NCBI GenBank assembly: GCA_025200525.1
Contig: CM045761.1
Coordinates: 56,507,438 to 56,571,437, forward strand
Direction of reading: 5' to 3'
Source: Camellia lanceoleosa
Lineage: Eukaryota > Streptophyta > Magnoliopsida > Ericales > Theaceae
DNA length: 64,000 bases
Under the pieces are notes generated by a model that searched no databases, was not told the DNA's origin, and saw nothing but the letters and a program-made list of their open reading frames with translations. Shown piece by piece: positions 11,165 through 22,285 of the stretch; positions within the stretch are counted from its first letter, which is position 1, and each line of letters opens with the position of its first letter. The translations under genes were made by a program, and so were the position numbers.

Positions 11165-11458
11165 TTGGCTTTACCGCCGCAGTTGTCTGGGGTGCATGAC
11201 GTGTTTCATGTTAGTATGCTTCGGAAGTATGAGCCGAATCTGTCGCACGTATTGGATTGGACCGACTTAGAGGTAGATGAGGATGCCTCGTATGAGGAGA
11301 GACCGGTGTGGGTCTTGGATAGACGGGACCAAATCTTGCGAGACAAGACGATTCCCTTGGTAAAGGTTTCGTGGAAACATCACGGAGTGGAGAAAGCCAC
11401 TTGGGAACGTGAATTAGAAGTCCGAGAGAAATATCCGGACTTGTTTGTTAATGTTTAA
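11165..11458 (+). pseudogene. Chromovirus 1 C-terminal chromodomain
   Basis: After the ALPPQLSGVHDVFHVSML block comes a chromodomain-like segment: ILRDKTIPLVKVSWKHHG, then ATWERELEVREKYPDLF, ending in a natural stop at 11456-11458. The domain defines chromoviruses and is thought to steer integration to heterochromatin. This last section is open in one frame. Confidence 0.85.
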
Positions 11459-11830
11459 TCATGTATTGGGAATTTTGTTTTGTTAATGAATCCTGGAAAC
11501 ATTGTATATGTTTTAGATTGTGGAAATGTTATAACCATTGAATATGGTTCGGAAATAGAAGTTTACTTTAACATTGTATATGTTAATTATGTTTTAGAAA
11601 TGCAAGTATATTGTTGACATTGAATATGTTATTGAATTGTGGAATACTTGTGTTGAAATTGGGGAATTTCAAAGGTATGCATGTTGAAAGTTATATTGTA
11701 AGTTGCCTCTTGAAGGGAGATGGAATGACCGGTAATGGGTCAAGATAATGAATGTTGAATTTTAATGTGTTGAGAATTGGAAAAGATCACAATTTTGAAA
11801 CTTATTTATCTAATTTTGGGGACGAAATTT

Positions 11831-11845
11831 TTTAAGGGGGAGAGG
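11831..11845 (+). promoter_or_regulatory. Polypurine tract
   Basis: TTTAAGGGGGAGAGG immediately precedes the 3' LTR, where plus-strand cDNA synthesis would be primed. Confidence 0.8.
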
Positions 11846-12718
11846 TTATAGCGATCCCGGTTTTCCCTTCATTGTTTATTGTATCATGGACTCGGTTCCG
11901 TGGGTGATTGTTGTTGTCTGTATCGCATTTCCATCATTTACTCCTTGTATTTGAGTTTTGGGTTGTGTTGGGCAGGTTTGAAACAGGTTGGTTGTGTTTA
12001 GAAACAATTGGTTTATGCCCAGATTTTGGCCTTCACGCTCGAGCGGGGCTTTTGACGCTCGAGCGGACCCTTTTGCATTTGCTCCTCCTCTCAAATGGAC
12101 AGTTTGACGCTCGAGCGAGATTATTCAGTCTTTAGTATTTTTCCCTGTAGGACATCGAACGCTCGAGCATCCACTTTCACGCTCGAGCGGGGACCTTCGT
12201 CTGCAGAACTTCTGGAAGTGTGCATTCTACGCTCGAGCGGCGCTTTTCATGCTCGAGCAAAAGTCTGTGTCTGACGCTCGAGCGGGGCGTTCCACGCTCG
12301 AGCGGACTTTGATGTATATCAGTCCGAGAGAAGCCATTTTTGAATCACTTTTTCGATCCTCTCTCTCTCTCTCTCCAGCTCTTCAAAACCTTAATTTGAG
12401 AGCTCCTCTCTCTAGAATACATTTTCTCTCTACAAATACATCTAGATCTAGTGATCTTCTACCCTAGTTCCTTTGTAAAAAGTGTCGAGCTTGGCGTGAT
12501 CTTCGTTTCGATCCGAATAGTTGTGGGGTTGGAGCACTTTCGAGTTTCTTCATCATCTCCTTTGGCTCTCTTCATTTGAGGTAGGGATAACTACTCATAT
12601 TTATGGCCTTTGACATAAACATGTGGTCTTTTTGATTTAATATTAAAGTTGCGAAATTTTGGGTGTTAGGGTTTCAAAACTTGAAATGTATAAAGAGGGG
12701 TTTTGGTCCTTTTGAAAT
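11846..12718 (+). mobile_element. Truncated 3' LTR of chromovirus 1
   Basis: It begins TTATAGCGATCCC and follows the 5' LTR closely until GGTCCTTTTGAA near 12715, where unrelated AT-rich sequence begins. About 1.3 kb of the LTR is lost, so no target-site duplication can be read for this element. Confidence 0.88.
12038..12302. repeat. CTCGAG motif pairs at exactly 20-bp spacing (3' LTR)
   Basis: Pairs start at 12038/12058, 12090/12110, 12162/12182, 12232/12252 and 12277/12297. The 12090 member reads CTCAAATGG, which is CTCGAGCGG changed at three transition sites, so the fifth pair is still recognisable here although its equivalent in the 5' LTR has only one member. Confidence 0.92.
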
Positions 12719-12732
12719 ATTTTTTTTTTGGC

Positions 12733-13292
12733 TTAAATAGTTAAGAAGTGACTTTTGCTAAAATCGAATAGAAATAAACATTTTTTTCTATTAAAAGTGA
12801 TAGTTGGTGAAACTTATTTTTTATATAATAAAAAAAGAAAATGAGAGTTACATGTGATAATTTATTGTTCCAGCAACACTACAGACCCACACTTTCACCC
12901 ACAATGATGTGAGAAATGAGTTGGGCCCCATGTCATTGAGTCTATAGCAAATTAAAAGTTGACACATATGATACCACATCATTGAGAATACAATTATTAG
13001 TGTTTTGTTGTAGGTCTCAAAGATTTTTCTTATTGTTCATCTATACTTTTTTAACACTTGCGAAATATGGTGGATCTTGTTAATTTTTTTTATTTATTTA
13101 AATCCCAGTTGTCAATTAAACAAACTAAAATAAAAAAAAATGAATTTTTTTAGGCTCAAATTGCTAAAAAGTGAGTTTTGCTAAAAACAAATAGAAATAA
13201 ATGTTTAGTTTTCTAGTAAAAGTGATGGTTTGTGAAATATTTTTTTTTTTGATTTAAAAAAATGAGGGTAATATGTGATAATTTAATGGTCA
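12733..13292 (+). repeat. Two diverged direct copies of a 140-bp sequence, about 418 bp apart
   Basis: Copies at about 12733-12872 and 13151-13292 share the order GCTTAAATAG-like start, TTTTGCTAAAA, ATAGAAATAAA, TAAAAGTGATRGTT and TGTGATAATTTA. No coding content is seen. They may be ends or an internal duplication of an unidentified transposon that replaced the missing 3' LTR sequence. Confidence 0.65.
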
Positions 13293-13939
13293 TCTATAAT
13301 TATTTTCAGTTCAAATGAGAATATTATTCTAAATTTTTTTTACCCTTTTTTTTATACAGATATTTTTATTTTGTAGAAATTTAATTTTATTATATTTAAA
13401 TATTTTATTTTAATTTTTAAATTAAAAATAATTTTTGAAAATCATATTTAAATTATTTTATGCCATTATAAAATATAATTTTTTTAATGTCAACTCATTC
13501 GATAATCTCTTTTTAAAAGGTGTATTTGTTTTTGTTTATTAATATTAAATTTTTAATTAATCTTATTTATTATTACAAAATAAATTAACAAATAATTTTA
13601 TATATTTATATATATAATTTTGTTTCGATTGCTCAGATTATTTGGTGTCTCTATCAAAGTCTATTCGAATTTTTAAATTTTACATAGGTTCTCACCGAAT
13701 TAAAATTTATGTTGCATAATTTTTAAAAATTTACAAGTTTGACTTGAGTTGTTTGGATTCAACTCACCCAAATTTATAACTTTAGCAAGGAGTTGAAAGT
13801 TATATTATGGAAATTGTGACAAATTAAAAATGATACATGAATTGTAATAAAATTGTAAATTCCAATATTTTTTTATTTTCTTAATTTACATATAAAAATT
13901 TAACTATTTATATTATTTCATATAAACATATTTTATTAA

Positions 13940-13977
13940 TGTTTTCACATCTCGTGCATAGCACAGGTTTTAACTGA
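13940..13977 (+). mobile_element. Possible second Helitron 3' end
   Basis: CTCGTGCATAGCACAGG is close to the hairpin of the Helitron ending at 3999, and the sequence ends CTGA followed by T, matching CTRR-T. No matching 5' end was found; it may lie near the truncation point at 12718. Confidence 0.45.
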
Positions 13978-14502
13978 TAAGATATAAGTAGAAATTACAT
14001 TAAATGATCTGGCATAAATTTTCAAAAATATAAATAAATAAATAACTTAGATAAAATATACCCAACAGATAGGCCCAATGAATTCGGATTAAAATCTAAA
14101 GATTAATTATTGTGATTAAAATATAAAAGTTCAAAAGTAAAATTTAAGAAAAAATCGAACCCTTTTTCGTTTTTGGTCAAGTTATTATTCTGACCTTTTT
14201 TTGGTATCTTTGTTTAGATTCAAAGAACCTTCCATGTTTTGTGCACATGCTAGTAATTTAGTAACTACAAATTGCTTAGTGGTCTTTGGTATGAATATGA
14301 TAGGCTTCAAAGTAAAATGACAAACCAAATTTGTTTAGGGACTAAATAATTTAATCAAAAAATTATTATAAATTGTTATATCACTCTTTTCTTATTTTTT
14401 TACATATTTTTTCATAAAAAATTAAAAAATTATTAAAATAGTATATTTCTAAACAAGGCCACTAAATTTTGGAAGTCACTTTATGGGCATGACCTGGCAA
14501 TT
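13978..14502. other. AT-rich intergenic sequence
   Basis: No gene. The stretch 14400-14460 resembles 2150-2210 (TTTTTTCATAAAAA then TTAAAATAG), suggesting a shared low-copy repeat. Confidence 0.5.
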
Positions 14503-15850
14503 CGATGTGTAACATACCCAAAATAATTACAATAACCTAACTCCAAGCACCAGTACAAAGTGAGACAAATTCAATAAGAAGTTTCCATTAATCAGAGTTA
14601 ATATATAAAAGGTGACACATACGATATACATACACTTTTAATTTTCGTTCGTCCTGAATTTACAGCATATGTTACAAGACGTAAATAAAGAATGAAAGCT
14701 AAAAGATATTCATATGCCTGTAACTAGCTTTTCGTGCTCCTTTCGAATACAACTAGTCCTACAGTTCGGACTCCCGTGGTTCTGAATTTGATTTCACAAG
14801 TGTAATGTGAAATAGATAAACACAAAGAGTCCAAATCCGGCAATTCTTTTGGAAAATCGATTTGTTATCAAAAATGCCAAAAATTGGCTGCATTGCTAGA
14901 TTTCAGAATCGCCACCTAAATATTTTTTGAAATTTTAGAAAACCCGTGACTTGTGCCAAAGGCCATTAGTCCTTCATCACCAAAGTGTCTCGGCTCGGGA
15001 ACTTAGGTATGAGAAGGGAAGATCATAAATTGAGCACCTCACTCACCTAATCAAAGATCGGCATCTACTAATCATGATGTGATTTTTATATATATTATAT
15101 GTTCTTGTTCCGGTTATTAGGCTAATTTTATTATGTGTAGCACACAAGTATAGATCAATTCACGAAATTTGGAATGCATTGATTTTATGTTTATTTTTTT
15201 GAAAAAGTGCTTTGAATATGTGTCACTTGAAAAGCGAGCTCATAGTTACATTTAATCAAATTATTTCAATTTAAGTAAAAGGCCTTCATCCACAAGCATT
15301 CAAACAAGTATATCACTTAAGCTCATGACCCGAACCCGCACCTAAAAGTTTGGGTCATAACCGGCCAGTAATTTGTGGATTACTGAAGGTCTCAAACGAA
15401 CATACAAAATATTTATGTTAATGGGGCCATAACGGAAGCATATAATGAAAAGAAGTCCATTGAGTTGTGCCAATCATGAACAAGATCATAGAGATAACCA
15501 TGTAATACATTAATACATTTAACAGCCCAACAAAAATATAGGAGCCAAAGGAAAAATTGTACACAATGTTTACAACCCAAGACCATGAAAGCAAAAACAA
15601 AATAAGATCAAAGTGTGGTGTGAGTCAAGACAAAACTCAATCTCGGAGGCAGACTTGATTGGGTCTAAAAAAGAATAGCTCCTAAAGCTGACTTTATGGG
15701 TGTGCTCCATGCTACGGATTACCTATATGTGCATACATAATATTGGGTGAGCGAAGCTCAATGAGTAATAATACAGTAAACAACGTAATAATCATAAGAT
15801 TCTCATAATATCTATAATCGTGTAAACAAAACAGCTGCCCAATCATATAC

Positions 15851-16137
15851 CAAAACAGCCTCGGGCCCAACATTTATCAAAATGGCCTTGGGCCGAATTT
15901 GTACATATCAAAACAGCCTCGGGCCCAACATTTATCGAAACGGCCTCAGGCCTAATTTGCACATATCAAAATAGCTTTGGGCCTAACATTTATCAAAACA
16001 GCCTCAGGTCCAATTTGCACATATCAAAACGGCCTTAGGCCCAACATTTATCAAAACGACCTCGGGCCCAAATTGCACATATCAAAACGGCCTCGGGCCC
16101 AATCATATATCAAAACAGCCTTGGACCCAACATTTAT
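15851..16137 (-). repeat. 58-bp higher-order repeat built of alternating 27- and 31-bp units
   Basis: CAAAA-anchored monomers start at 15851, 15878, 15909, 15936, 15967, 15994, 16025, 16052, 16083 and 16111. Spacings are 27, 31, 27, 31, 27, 31, 27, 31 and 28. Each unit carries a GCCTCGGGCCC-like word. The alternation shows amplification of a two-unit dimer. The short frame at 15977-16201 only translates this repeat. Confidence 0.93.
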
Positions 16138-16744
16138 GTATGTATGGACCCAAGAGGTGACTCGTACAAACTCTAGAGGTGACTCCCACTGTAACACTTA
16201 GTTCTATACAGCACTTTGTTCTACACCAGAAATCAATAGGTTTTAAAAACTGAATAATTCATATCATGTCATAGCATAAACGGAAAGGATAAACGGAAGA
16301 ACCTTGGGCCCACCATATCATATTACAAACAATTCACATTTCTTGTTCATAACTCATTTCACATTTATTGGAAACTTGTACATTTTGACAAAATACGATA
16401 TTTAGAAGATCATGTCATACATAAATCAAAATAGATAATGAAAAACATATATTTACTATACCATTACTCACAGTGGTTTCCAGAAATGGTTGACGGGTCC
16501 TCAAATCATGACTTGCAAACACAATGCGCATGGCACAACATATCGAAACATAGAATTACTCTCTTGATCAAATTTACTTCTCTTAATCTTTTCTTAACCA
16601 AATAAATCAATCCCTTATTTTGCTCATTAACCAATTATTTTTGTTGGCTTTAAAATCATTAGTCCTCAATGGGTCATAATCCGTGTCTAGGAAAATAGGA
16701 AGACACGAAAGGAAACTGGGTTAGGAGAGGAAATATCATGAAAT

Positions 16745-16900
16745 GGTTAGAAAGAAAGTGAACATCCTTCACTAATTTGAACATATCTATTTGTGTACTT
16801 ATAATTTGAATATAAAACCACCACCATTGGAAATTAGACTTCTGGGGCTTGAATTTAGGCTCAAGAATCATCTAAAACGGAGTCCGGATGAGGAATATAT
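16745..16900 (-). repeat. Module M, shared with 22475-22630 in inverted orientation
   Basis: Reversed, this stretch aligns with 22475-22630 at roughly 80 percent by eye. Shared words are TCCGGACT, GATTCTTGAGYCTAAATT, AGAAGTCTA, TTTCCAATGGTGGTGG, and AGATATG followed by AATTAGTGAAGG (AATTTAGTGAAGG in the other copy). The two copies are in different LTR families. In both the GC-rich motif array lies just 5' of M. Confidence 0.8.
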
Positions 16901-16944
16901 GCCTTTTTAAAGTTACTAGGTATAAACCGAAATAGGACTGGCCG

Positions 16945-17066
16945 CACGTGCTCCCACTTTGACCGTTCAAGCAGTGGCTTTGGCCACTCAAGCAATCATT
17001 TAAGCAGAATGCAAACTTTTATTTTTCATCATGTTCTGCTCGTGCGAAGCTCGTGGCCACTCGTGC
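16945..17066. repeat. Motif array with 21-bp steps in solo LTR 15321-17923
   Basis: CACGTG at 16945, TTCAAG at 16966 and CTCAAG at 16987 are 21 bp apart. CTCGTG occurs at 17039, 17050 and 17060, with 21 bp between the outer two. The motif is CTCAAG/CTCGTG-like and weaker than in other LTRs. Confidence 0.6.
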
Positions 17067-18499
17067 CATCTAGGCAAAATCAGACAATCCGAAAATGGCC
17101 AAAAATGCAAACCTTCCAAACTCATTTCTAAGTTCAAATCAAAGCAAAACTCACTTAAAAACATGATACATAAGCATGATGCAAGTGTAATTCCACATTA
17201 AACTTATCAATCTTGCATCAACATCAACTTCATGGTCTCATCTTTTCTATACAATCATGAATTTCATATACAAGCTCAAAATACATATATCTATGAATGA
17301 TCTCCCAACAAATCTTGTTTGTATGAACCATCAAGAGTTTATTTCATGGATTAATCACAAGATTGAACTCAAATCAAAGAAAAATGAAAACATTTCTTGA
17401 TTTTATTCCAAACCCTTACACAACTCAAACCCTAGCTCAAAATTCCCAATTTATTTTTGATTTCATGCCAAAGACGAGTTAGAGACAAAAATTATAAGTA
17501 GATTATCATACCTTAACTCAAGTCTAAGGTTTGCCCTTTGATTCTCTTCCAAAACCCTAGCTCTTCTTCTTCCTCTCTCTCTAACTCACTCTAACAAACT
17601 TTCCTCCAAAATGAAGAACACAAGAGGCCAAACATAAATAAGGCTTAACTCATAAAATTTAATTTAATCATTACGAATCGTAATTTTACAAAATTTCACC
17701 GTAAGCTCTAAAAATCATGCTAATCACAAATATGAAGTCGATTTTGGTTTATTGCGCCACTAAGGCTATCAATTTTTCGGTCAAAGTGGTGTTTGTAACA
17801 AATATTTCTACATACAACAGATTAAGTTTCAAAATCACAAAATTCACATACTCAAACTTGAAAATTCATATTAAACACATAATCCCATGCGTAATTAAAC
17901 GTAATACGGGTTGGGTTATCACACTTAGCCTCATGGAAAAACATGCTCGACATGGCAACAATCACACGCATGCAATATGCTAAAGCAATAAATGCTCATC
18001 CAAGGCACGTCGAAAGAAATAAAATAGTTAGAAAAAAATACATGAGCCTAACGATAAAAAATAACTAATGCAACACATACGAAATACAACTAATAGGCTC
18101 GGCTACTAACATGACATGCGATTCAGCTCAAGGCATGCAAAAAAGCACGTATTCGAGAAGAGAATTCAAAATTGACATCGGTTAGTATAATGAGCCTAAC
18201 TCGTATTCATACAAAATAAATGGATGTAAGTTATGAAAAATGCTAAGTAAACATAATGCTCTATGTGACTCATCATAAGCAAGTAAATAAAATTGAGAAA
18301 GAAATGGGGGTTGGAAGACATTACAACAATGATATTACAACAATTATAACAATTACAACAATAAGAATTCACAAAGATCGCATGCGCGCTGATGAAGACA
18401 GTGTTCAGAAACTACTCTGTCTGCCCAGACTGCTCTGTTTCACTCTTATCCACTACCTTCTGTTTCTACCAAAAATGCTCTGTTACCAAACATTGGAGC

Positions 18500-18552
18500 T
18501 CGGCTGGCCCCTAGTGAGGTCCGGCCGGGTCCAAACAAGGCCAGTCGTGCCT
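18500..18552. repeat. First GGCCGG motif cluster of Tat/Ogre-like LTR A
   Basis: GGCCC at 18506, GGTCC at 18528 and a degenerate copy near 18548 are 20-22 bp apart. GGCCGGGTCCAAACAAGGCC near 18523 matches the second cluster of the same LTR (GGCCGGATCTAAACAA near 22414). Confidence 0.7.
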
Positions 18553-20115
18553 TAATTTCATGCAAAAACCTATTTTTGTGCTCTAAGATGAAAACAGTGC
18601 AGACAGAGCAGCTTGAGCCCTGTTTGTCCTTTCTACTCTTCTCTATCAGAGAGAAACTCAAGAGAAGAGTGAATTCGATTTCTAAACCATCAACGATCGC
18701 AAGCTAAGTGCGTAATGGTTTTGGATATGATTTGGACATAAATTTATGAAGGCAATAAAAGGTGACCACCCCGCCCTCTTATCATGAATTCAACTCAAAG
18801 AGGGAGGTAGGCATACCTTAAGTTTCATCAAAAAATCATGAAGTAACATATGATGATTCTTGATGTGATGGACTCGGCATAACGTCTGGCCGAATCCAAC
18901 CAATTTTAAGCATTTTCTTTATATTGGTTGAGTTGATTTCAAACCAATTTTATTAGTCCTTTTTTACTTACCTTGCCATTACTTACTCATTTTGTCCAAA
19001 GTGATGGTTAAGTCCACTAAATTAGAAGAAATGTCAAACGAGAAGTGATCCATAGCATGAAAGAGAAACTGTGCCTTAATGATGAACCTCTGTAGAGATT
19101 AAGCCATTGAGCATAGGTCTCTTTCTCAAGCCTTGAATAACAATCGATCACTTGAAATAACTCTCAAACAAAGAAAAACCAAGAAATGAGGGAGAGTGCA
19201 AAAATGATTATGAGAAGTTGATTGTTAGAAAAGTGAGACTCTTTACATGAAAACTAACTTGAATGACTCGATGTCTAAGGCTTAAACAACCGAAGCCATG
19301 AGGACTTACAACACAAGTAGTATAGTAATCAAAGCATAAACTAAATAAACAAGCTAAACTGACCCTAAATGCCAAGAAAAACAGTGGAAAAAGCAAGAAA
19401 ATGTAAGTAAAAAGAGTAAGGAAAAAGCTATGGAACAAAGCCTAAGGCGAGGTGGCTAACCCATCCACTTTTTCCAATTTTAAATCACATATTCCGGCCC
19501 CAAAACAGTCCAAAAACAGTGGCTAAAACCATGTTAAAAGAGCACAAAAGATAGGCAAAAACAAAAAGATACAAAACTAGTAAGCAAAACTAAGAAGGAG
19601 TGGCTAACCCCTCCACTTTTGGGACATCTAAGCCATGTTTTTTAGCCTTTTTAATCTCTGAAAATCAGTATGAAAACCAAAGAAAAGAGTGCAAAAAAAA
19701 AAAAAAAATGGTATGAGCTATGGGATAAAGTGCAAGAAAGGGTGTTAAGCCTTTCTACCTTTGATAGCTCTTCAACCCCAAGTTCCAACACTTGGAATGG
19801 ATCCAAAACAGTAGAAAAACATAAGAAAAAGATAGAAAAAGATTAAAATGAAAGCATGGAAAAAGGTGACAAGCTTATATCTCTTGAAGAGAGCAAGCTT
19901 TGGTTGATCAAACTTGATTCCAAATATAGCGATCCCGATTTTGACCCCAACCTTGATTATATTTCAAACTCGGGTTTTGTGGTTTGATATTGTTATCCAT
20001 GTCTTGTTTTCCCTCATTTGTCTTTGAATTGGAGTTTTGGAGTGCCTTGGGCATGTTTAGGATAGGTTGGTTGCTAGTTGTTCAAGTTATTGCTATCTAG
20101 AAATTTGCTTCTTTG

Positions 20116-20353
20116 CTCGAGTGAGACTTCTTGTGCTTGAGTGAGCTTTGAGCTCCTAGCATTTTTGCAGGCTTGCAAAGATTTTTGGAGGGTGACGTTT
20201 TTCGCTCGAGCGAAGCTTTTTGTGCTCGAGTGATAGGGTGCGCGTTTATAAAGCTTCTGAAGGTATGTATTCTGCACTCGAGCGACGCTTCTTGCGCTCG
20301 AGCGAGGTCACTTATTATGTCTAGTCACTCGAGCGACAACTCATTTGGTCGAG
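20116..20353. repeat. CTCGAG motif pairs at exactly 20-bp spacing (solo LTR)
   Basis: Pairs start at 20116/20136, 20205/20225, 20277/20297 and 20328/20348, all exactly 20 bp apart. Members are CTCGAG, CTTGAG or GTCGAG. The linker inside pairs is close to CGAAGCTTCTTGCG. The array ends 115 bp before TATAAATA. Confidence 0.93.
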
Positions 20354-20467
20354 CGAGCCTCGCGTATTACAGTTCACAGCAACTCATTTTAACATCACTT
20401 TTTTCTATCTTTTCACTCAAAAACCCTAGATCGGTTCCCTCTCTCTCTCTAAAATTCGACTTCTCTC

Positions 20468-20475
20468 TATAAATA
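20468..20475 (+). promoter_or_regulatory. LTR TATA box
   Basis: TATAAATA lies downstream of the motif array, placing the array in U3. In the 3' LTR of chromovirus 1 the same position reads TACAAATA. Confidence 0.6.
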
Positions 20476-22189
20476 CACCTAGATTTAGGGATCTCTCAAT
20501 CCTACTTCCTTTGATAAAAAGATAAAACATCCCGTGGGCTTCCATTTGATCCGAATAAAATCGAGTTTGGGCGTCTTTAAGGTTTCTCCACTTCTCTGTT
20601 GGGCTTCTACACTTGAGGTAGGGATATTCTATACTTTGTTATAATCTTTAACTTAGTTATTTGTTGTTATTTATAAATAGTAAGTTTGGGATGTTTGGAG
20701 AAAACCTAGGGTTTTGATTCAAATTGAAAAAAGGGATTTCTATGTTGAGTTCTATAAATGAATATGGGGTTTTGAATATGAGGTTATGTTCGGTTAGAAT
20801 GGTGGATTTTAACCTTTAGATTAATATTTGGAAAAAGGAAAAATTTGCCTTAATATGTGTTAAATAATTATTTTGTATAAATAATGGAATTGATATGAGA
20901 AATGTGAAATTGGGAGGATGTATAAATGAATGGTGTAGTTAGATTTGTTAAATCACTCACATATGAAAATTTGATGAATTATCTGTTATAAAGATTGTAT
21001 ATCTGTTTAGAAATAACTATATTGGGCTATTGGTGGAGGATAGCTATGATTGTTGTAGAAATTATATGAGGATTAGGTGAATTGAAACTAATCATTTAAT
21101 TATGTCATTGAACATGATAGTGTGTTAAGGCATTGAATATATATAATTGATAGTCATTGAATATGAAGGTATTTTATATATAATGTTTTGGGAGGAAAAA
21201 GGGGATGTACTCCATGTTTGGGAGGAGATAGGGGATGGACTCCATTGAAATTAAGTTGGCCGGAGTGTCCAGGGTGAAAGTCCAGAAATCTTATGTATAC
21301 ATGGGTGCCGATCCCGCAGACAAAATTTTCGTAAAATGGCAAGGTTGAAGTATTTGTATGATAGTTATGTTGATTTAGAATCATTGAGTTATGGTCGCGG
21401 TTGAGTTATTTGGAAAATTATACACTTGGCATATGACTTGAAATGAAATAAATTAACTTGAAATGAATAAATGGAAATAGATTGAGATGTGAGTATCAAT
21501 ACTGAATGCTCATGGGAAGAATGTACGTTGGTTATAATATTGAATGTTTATCTGACACTTATACCTTAATTAAACCTCATATATTATGATAGACTGTTTC
21601 TACTTGGCTTTGGCTCGCCCTACTTGGGAAACCATCTTCAGGTACTGGTGATATACTTCTTCCAAGGACGTAGCTTGGGAGGATTTAGGAGCTAGAGACT
21701 CTATTTTATTATTTTGTGTTTAGATGTTTATTCAAGCTGAGGGCTTTATATTTATAGAGCTTATAACTCTCTTTTGTTATAACCAAGTAATGTCTTGGAA
21801 AGATATAAGCCCATAGGGCATTTATTTTGTTGTTATTAACTAGTGTTACATGCTGTAGATTCAGGATGAACATTTGTGAACGTATAATGCAAGTAATATC
21901 TTTTGTAATATGAACCCTGATATATGAAAGTATACCAATTCTATTATATTCATATCTCTTATGAGTTGGATTATTTGATTTATTTTGGGAGCATTACACC
22001 AAACACCCTCAAGTTTATGAAATATGGTTTGAAACTTCAACAAAAAACTTCAAGAACAAGCTCTAATGGTGTATGTATTGTTCAAGAAGATTTGAAGATT
22101 AAAGGAGTAAGAAAGATGGTTTTAGCTCTCAATATCCTTCAATGACCTTAGGAAAATCTTCTAACCTTTAATTCTAAATGCAGGGGATC

Positions 22190-22197
22190 TATTTATA
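22190..22197 (-). promoter_or_regulatory. TATA box of Tat/Ogre-like LTR A
   Basis: TATAAATA on the minus strand lies about 90 bp downstream, in LTR orientation, of the motif cluster at 22286-22445. Confidence 0.5.
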
Positions 22198-22285
22198 GAA
22201 TTTGAGCCAAATTGGTCAAAAATATCTTCAAAAAACAACAACTAGCGAATTCCTGCCAGCTGTTTTGTTTCTCGCTAATAAGACT

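Larger units (their letters stand above)
15321..17923 (-). mobile_element. Solo LTR nested in Tat/Ogre-like LTR A
   Basis: The element runs from GCTCATGACCCG to GGGTTATCACA and interrupts sequence that is continuous in LTR B (equivalent to ACACTTAGCCTCATGG at 35458). Flanks are CTTAA (15316-15320) and CTTAG (17924-17928). TATTGGGTGAGCGAAGCTCA near 15743 and ATACCTTAACTCAAG near 17509 match the layout of the other minus-strand Tekay-like LTRs. The first base of the left end is mutated or ambiguous. Confidence 0.75.
19925..21998 (+). mobile_element. Solo LTR, Tekay-like, perfect TSD
   Basis: It runs from TATAGCGATCCCG to GGGAGCATTACA, flanked by CCAAA at 19920-19924 and 21999-22003. It lacks a following primer-binding site, confirming a solo LTR. 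Layout matches the 5' LTR at 4240: motif array at 20116-20353, TATAAATA at 20468, GAGGTAGGGATA near 20613, GGAGATAGGGG near 21223 and GGCTCGCCCTA near 21611. Confidence 0.92.

Noticed and set aside
15977..16201. 74-codon frame with repeated GLxxxIYQNxLGP words
   Set aside because: It only translates the 27/31-bp repeat.
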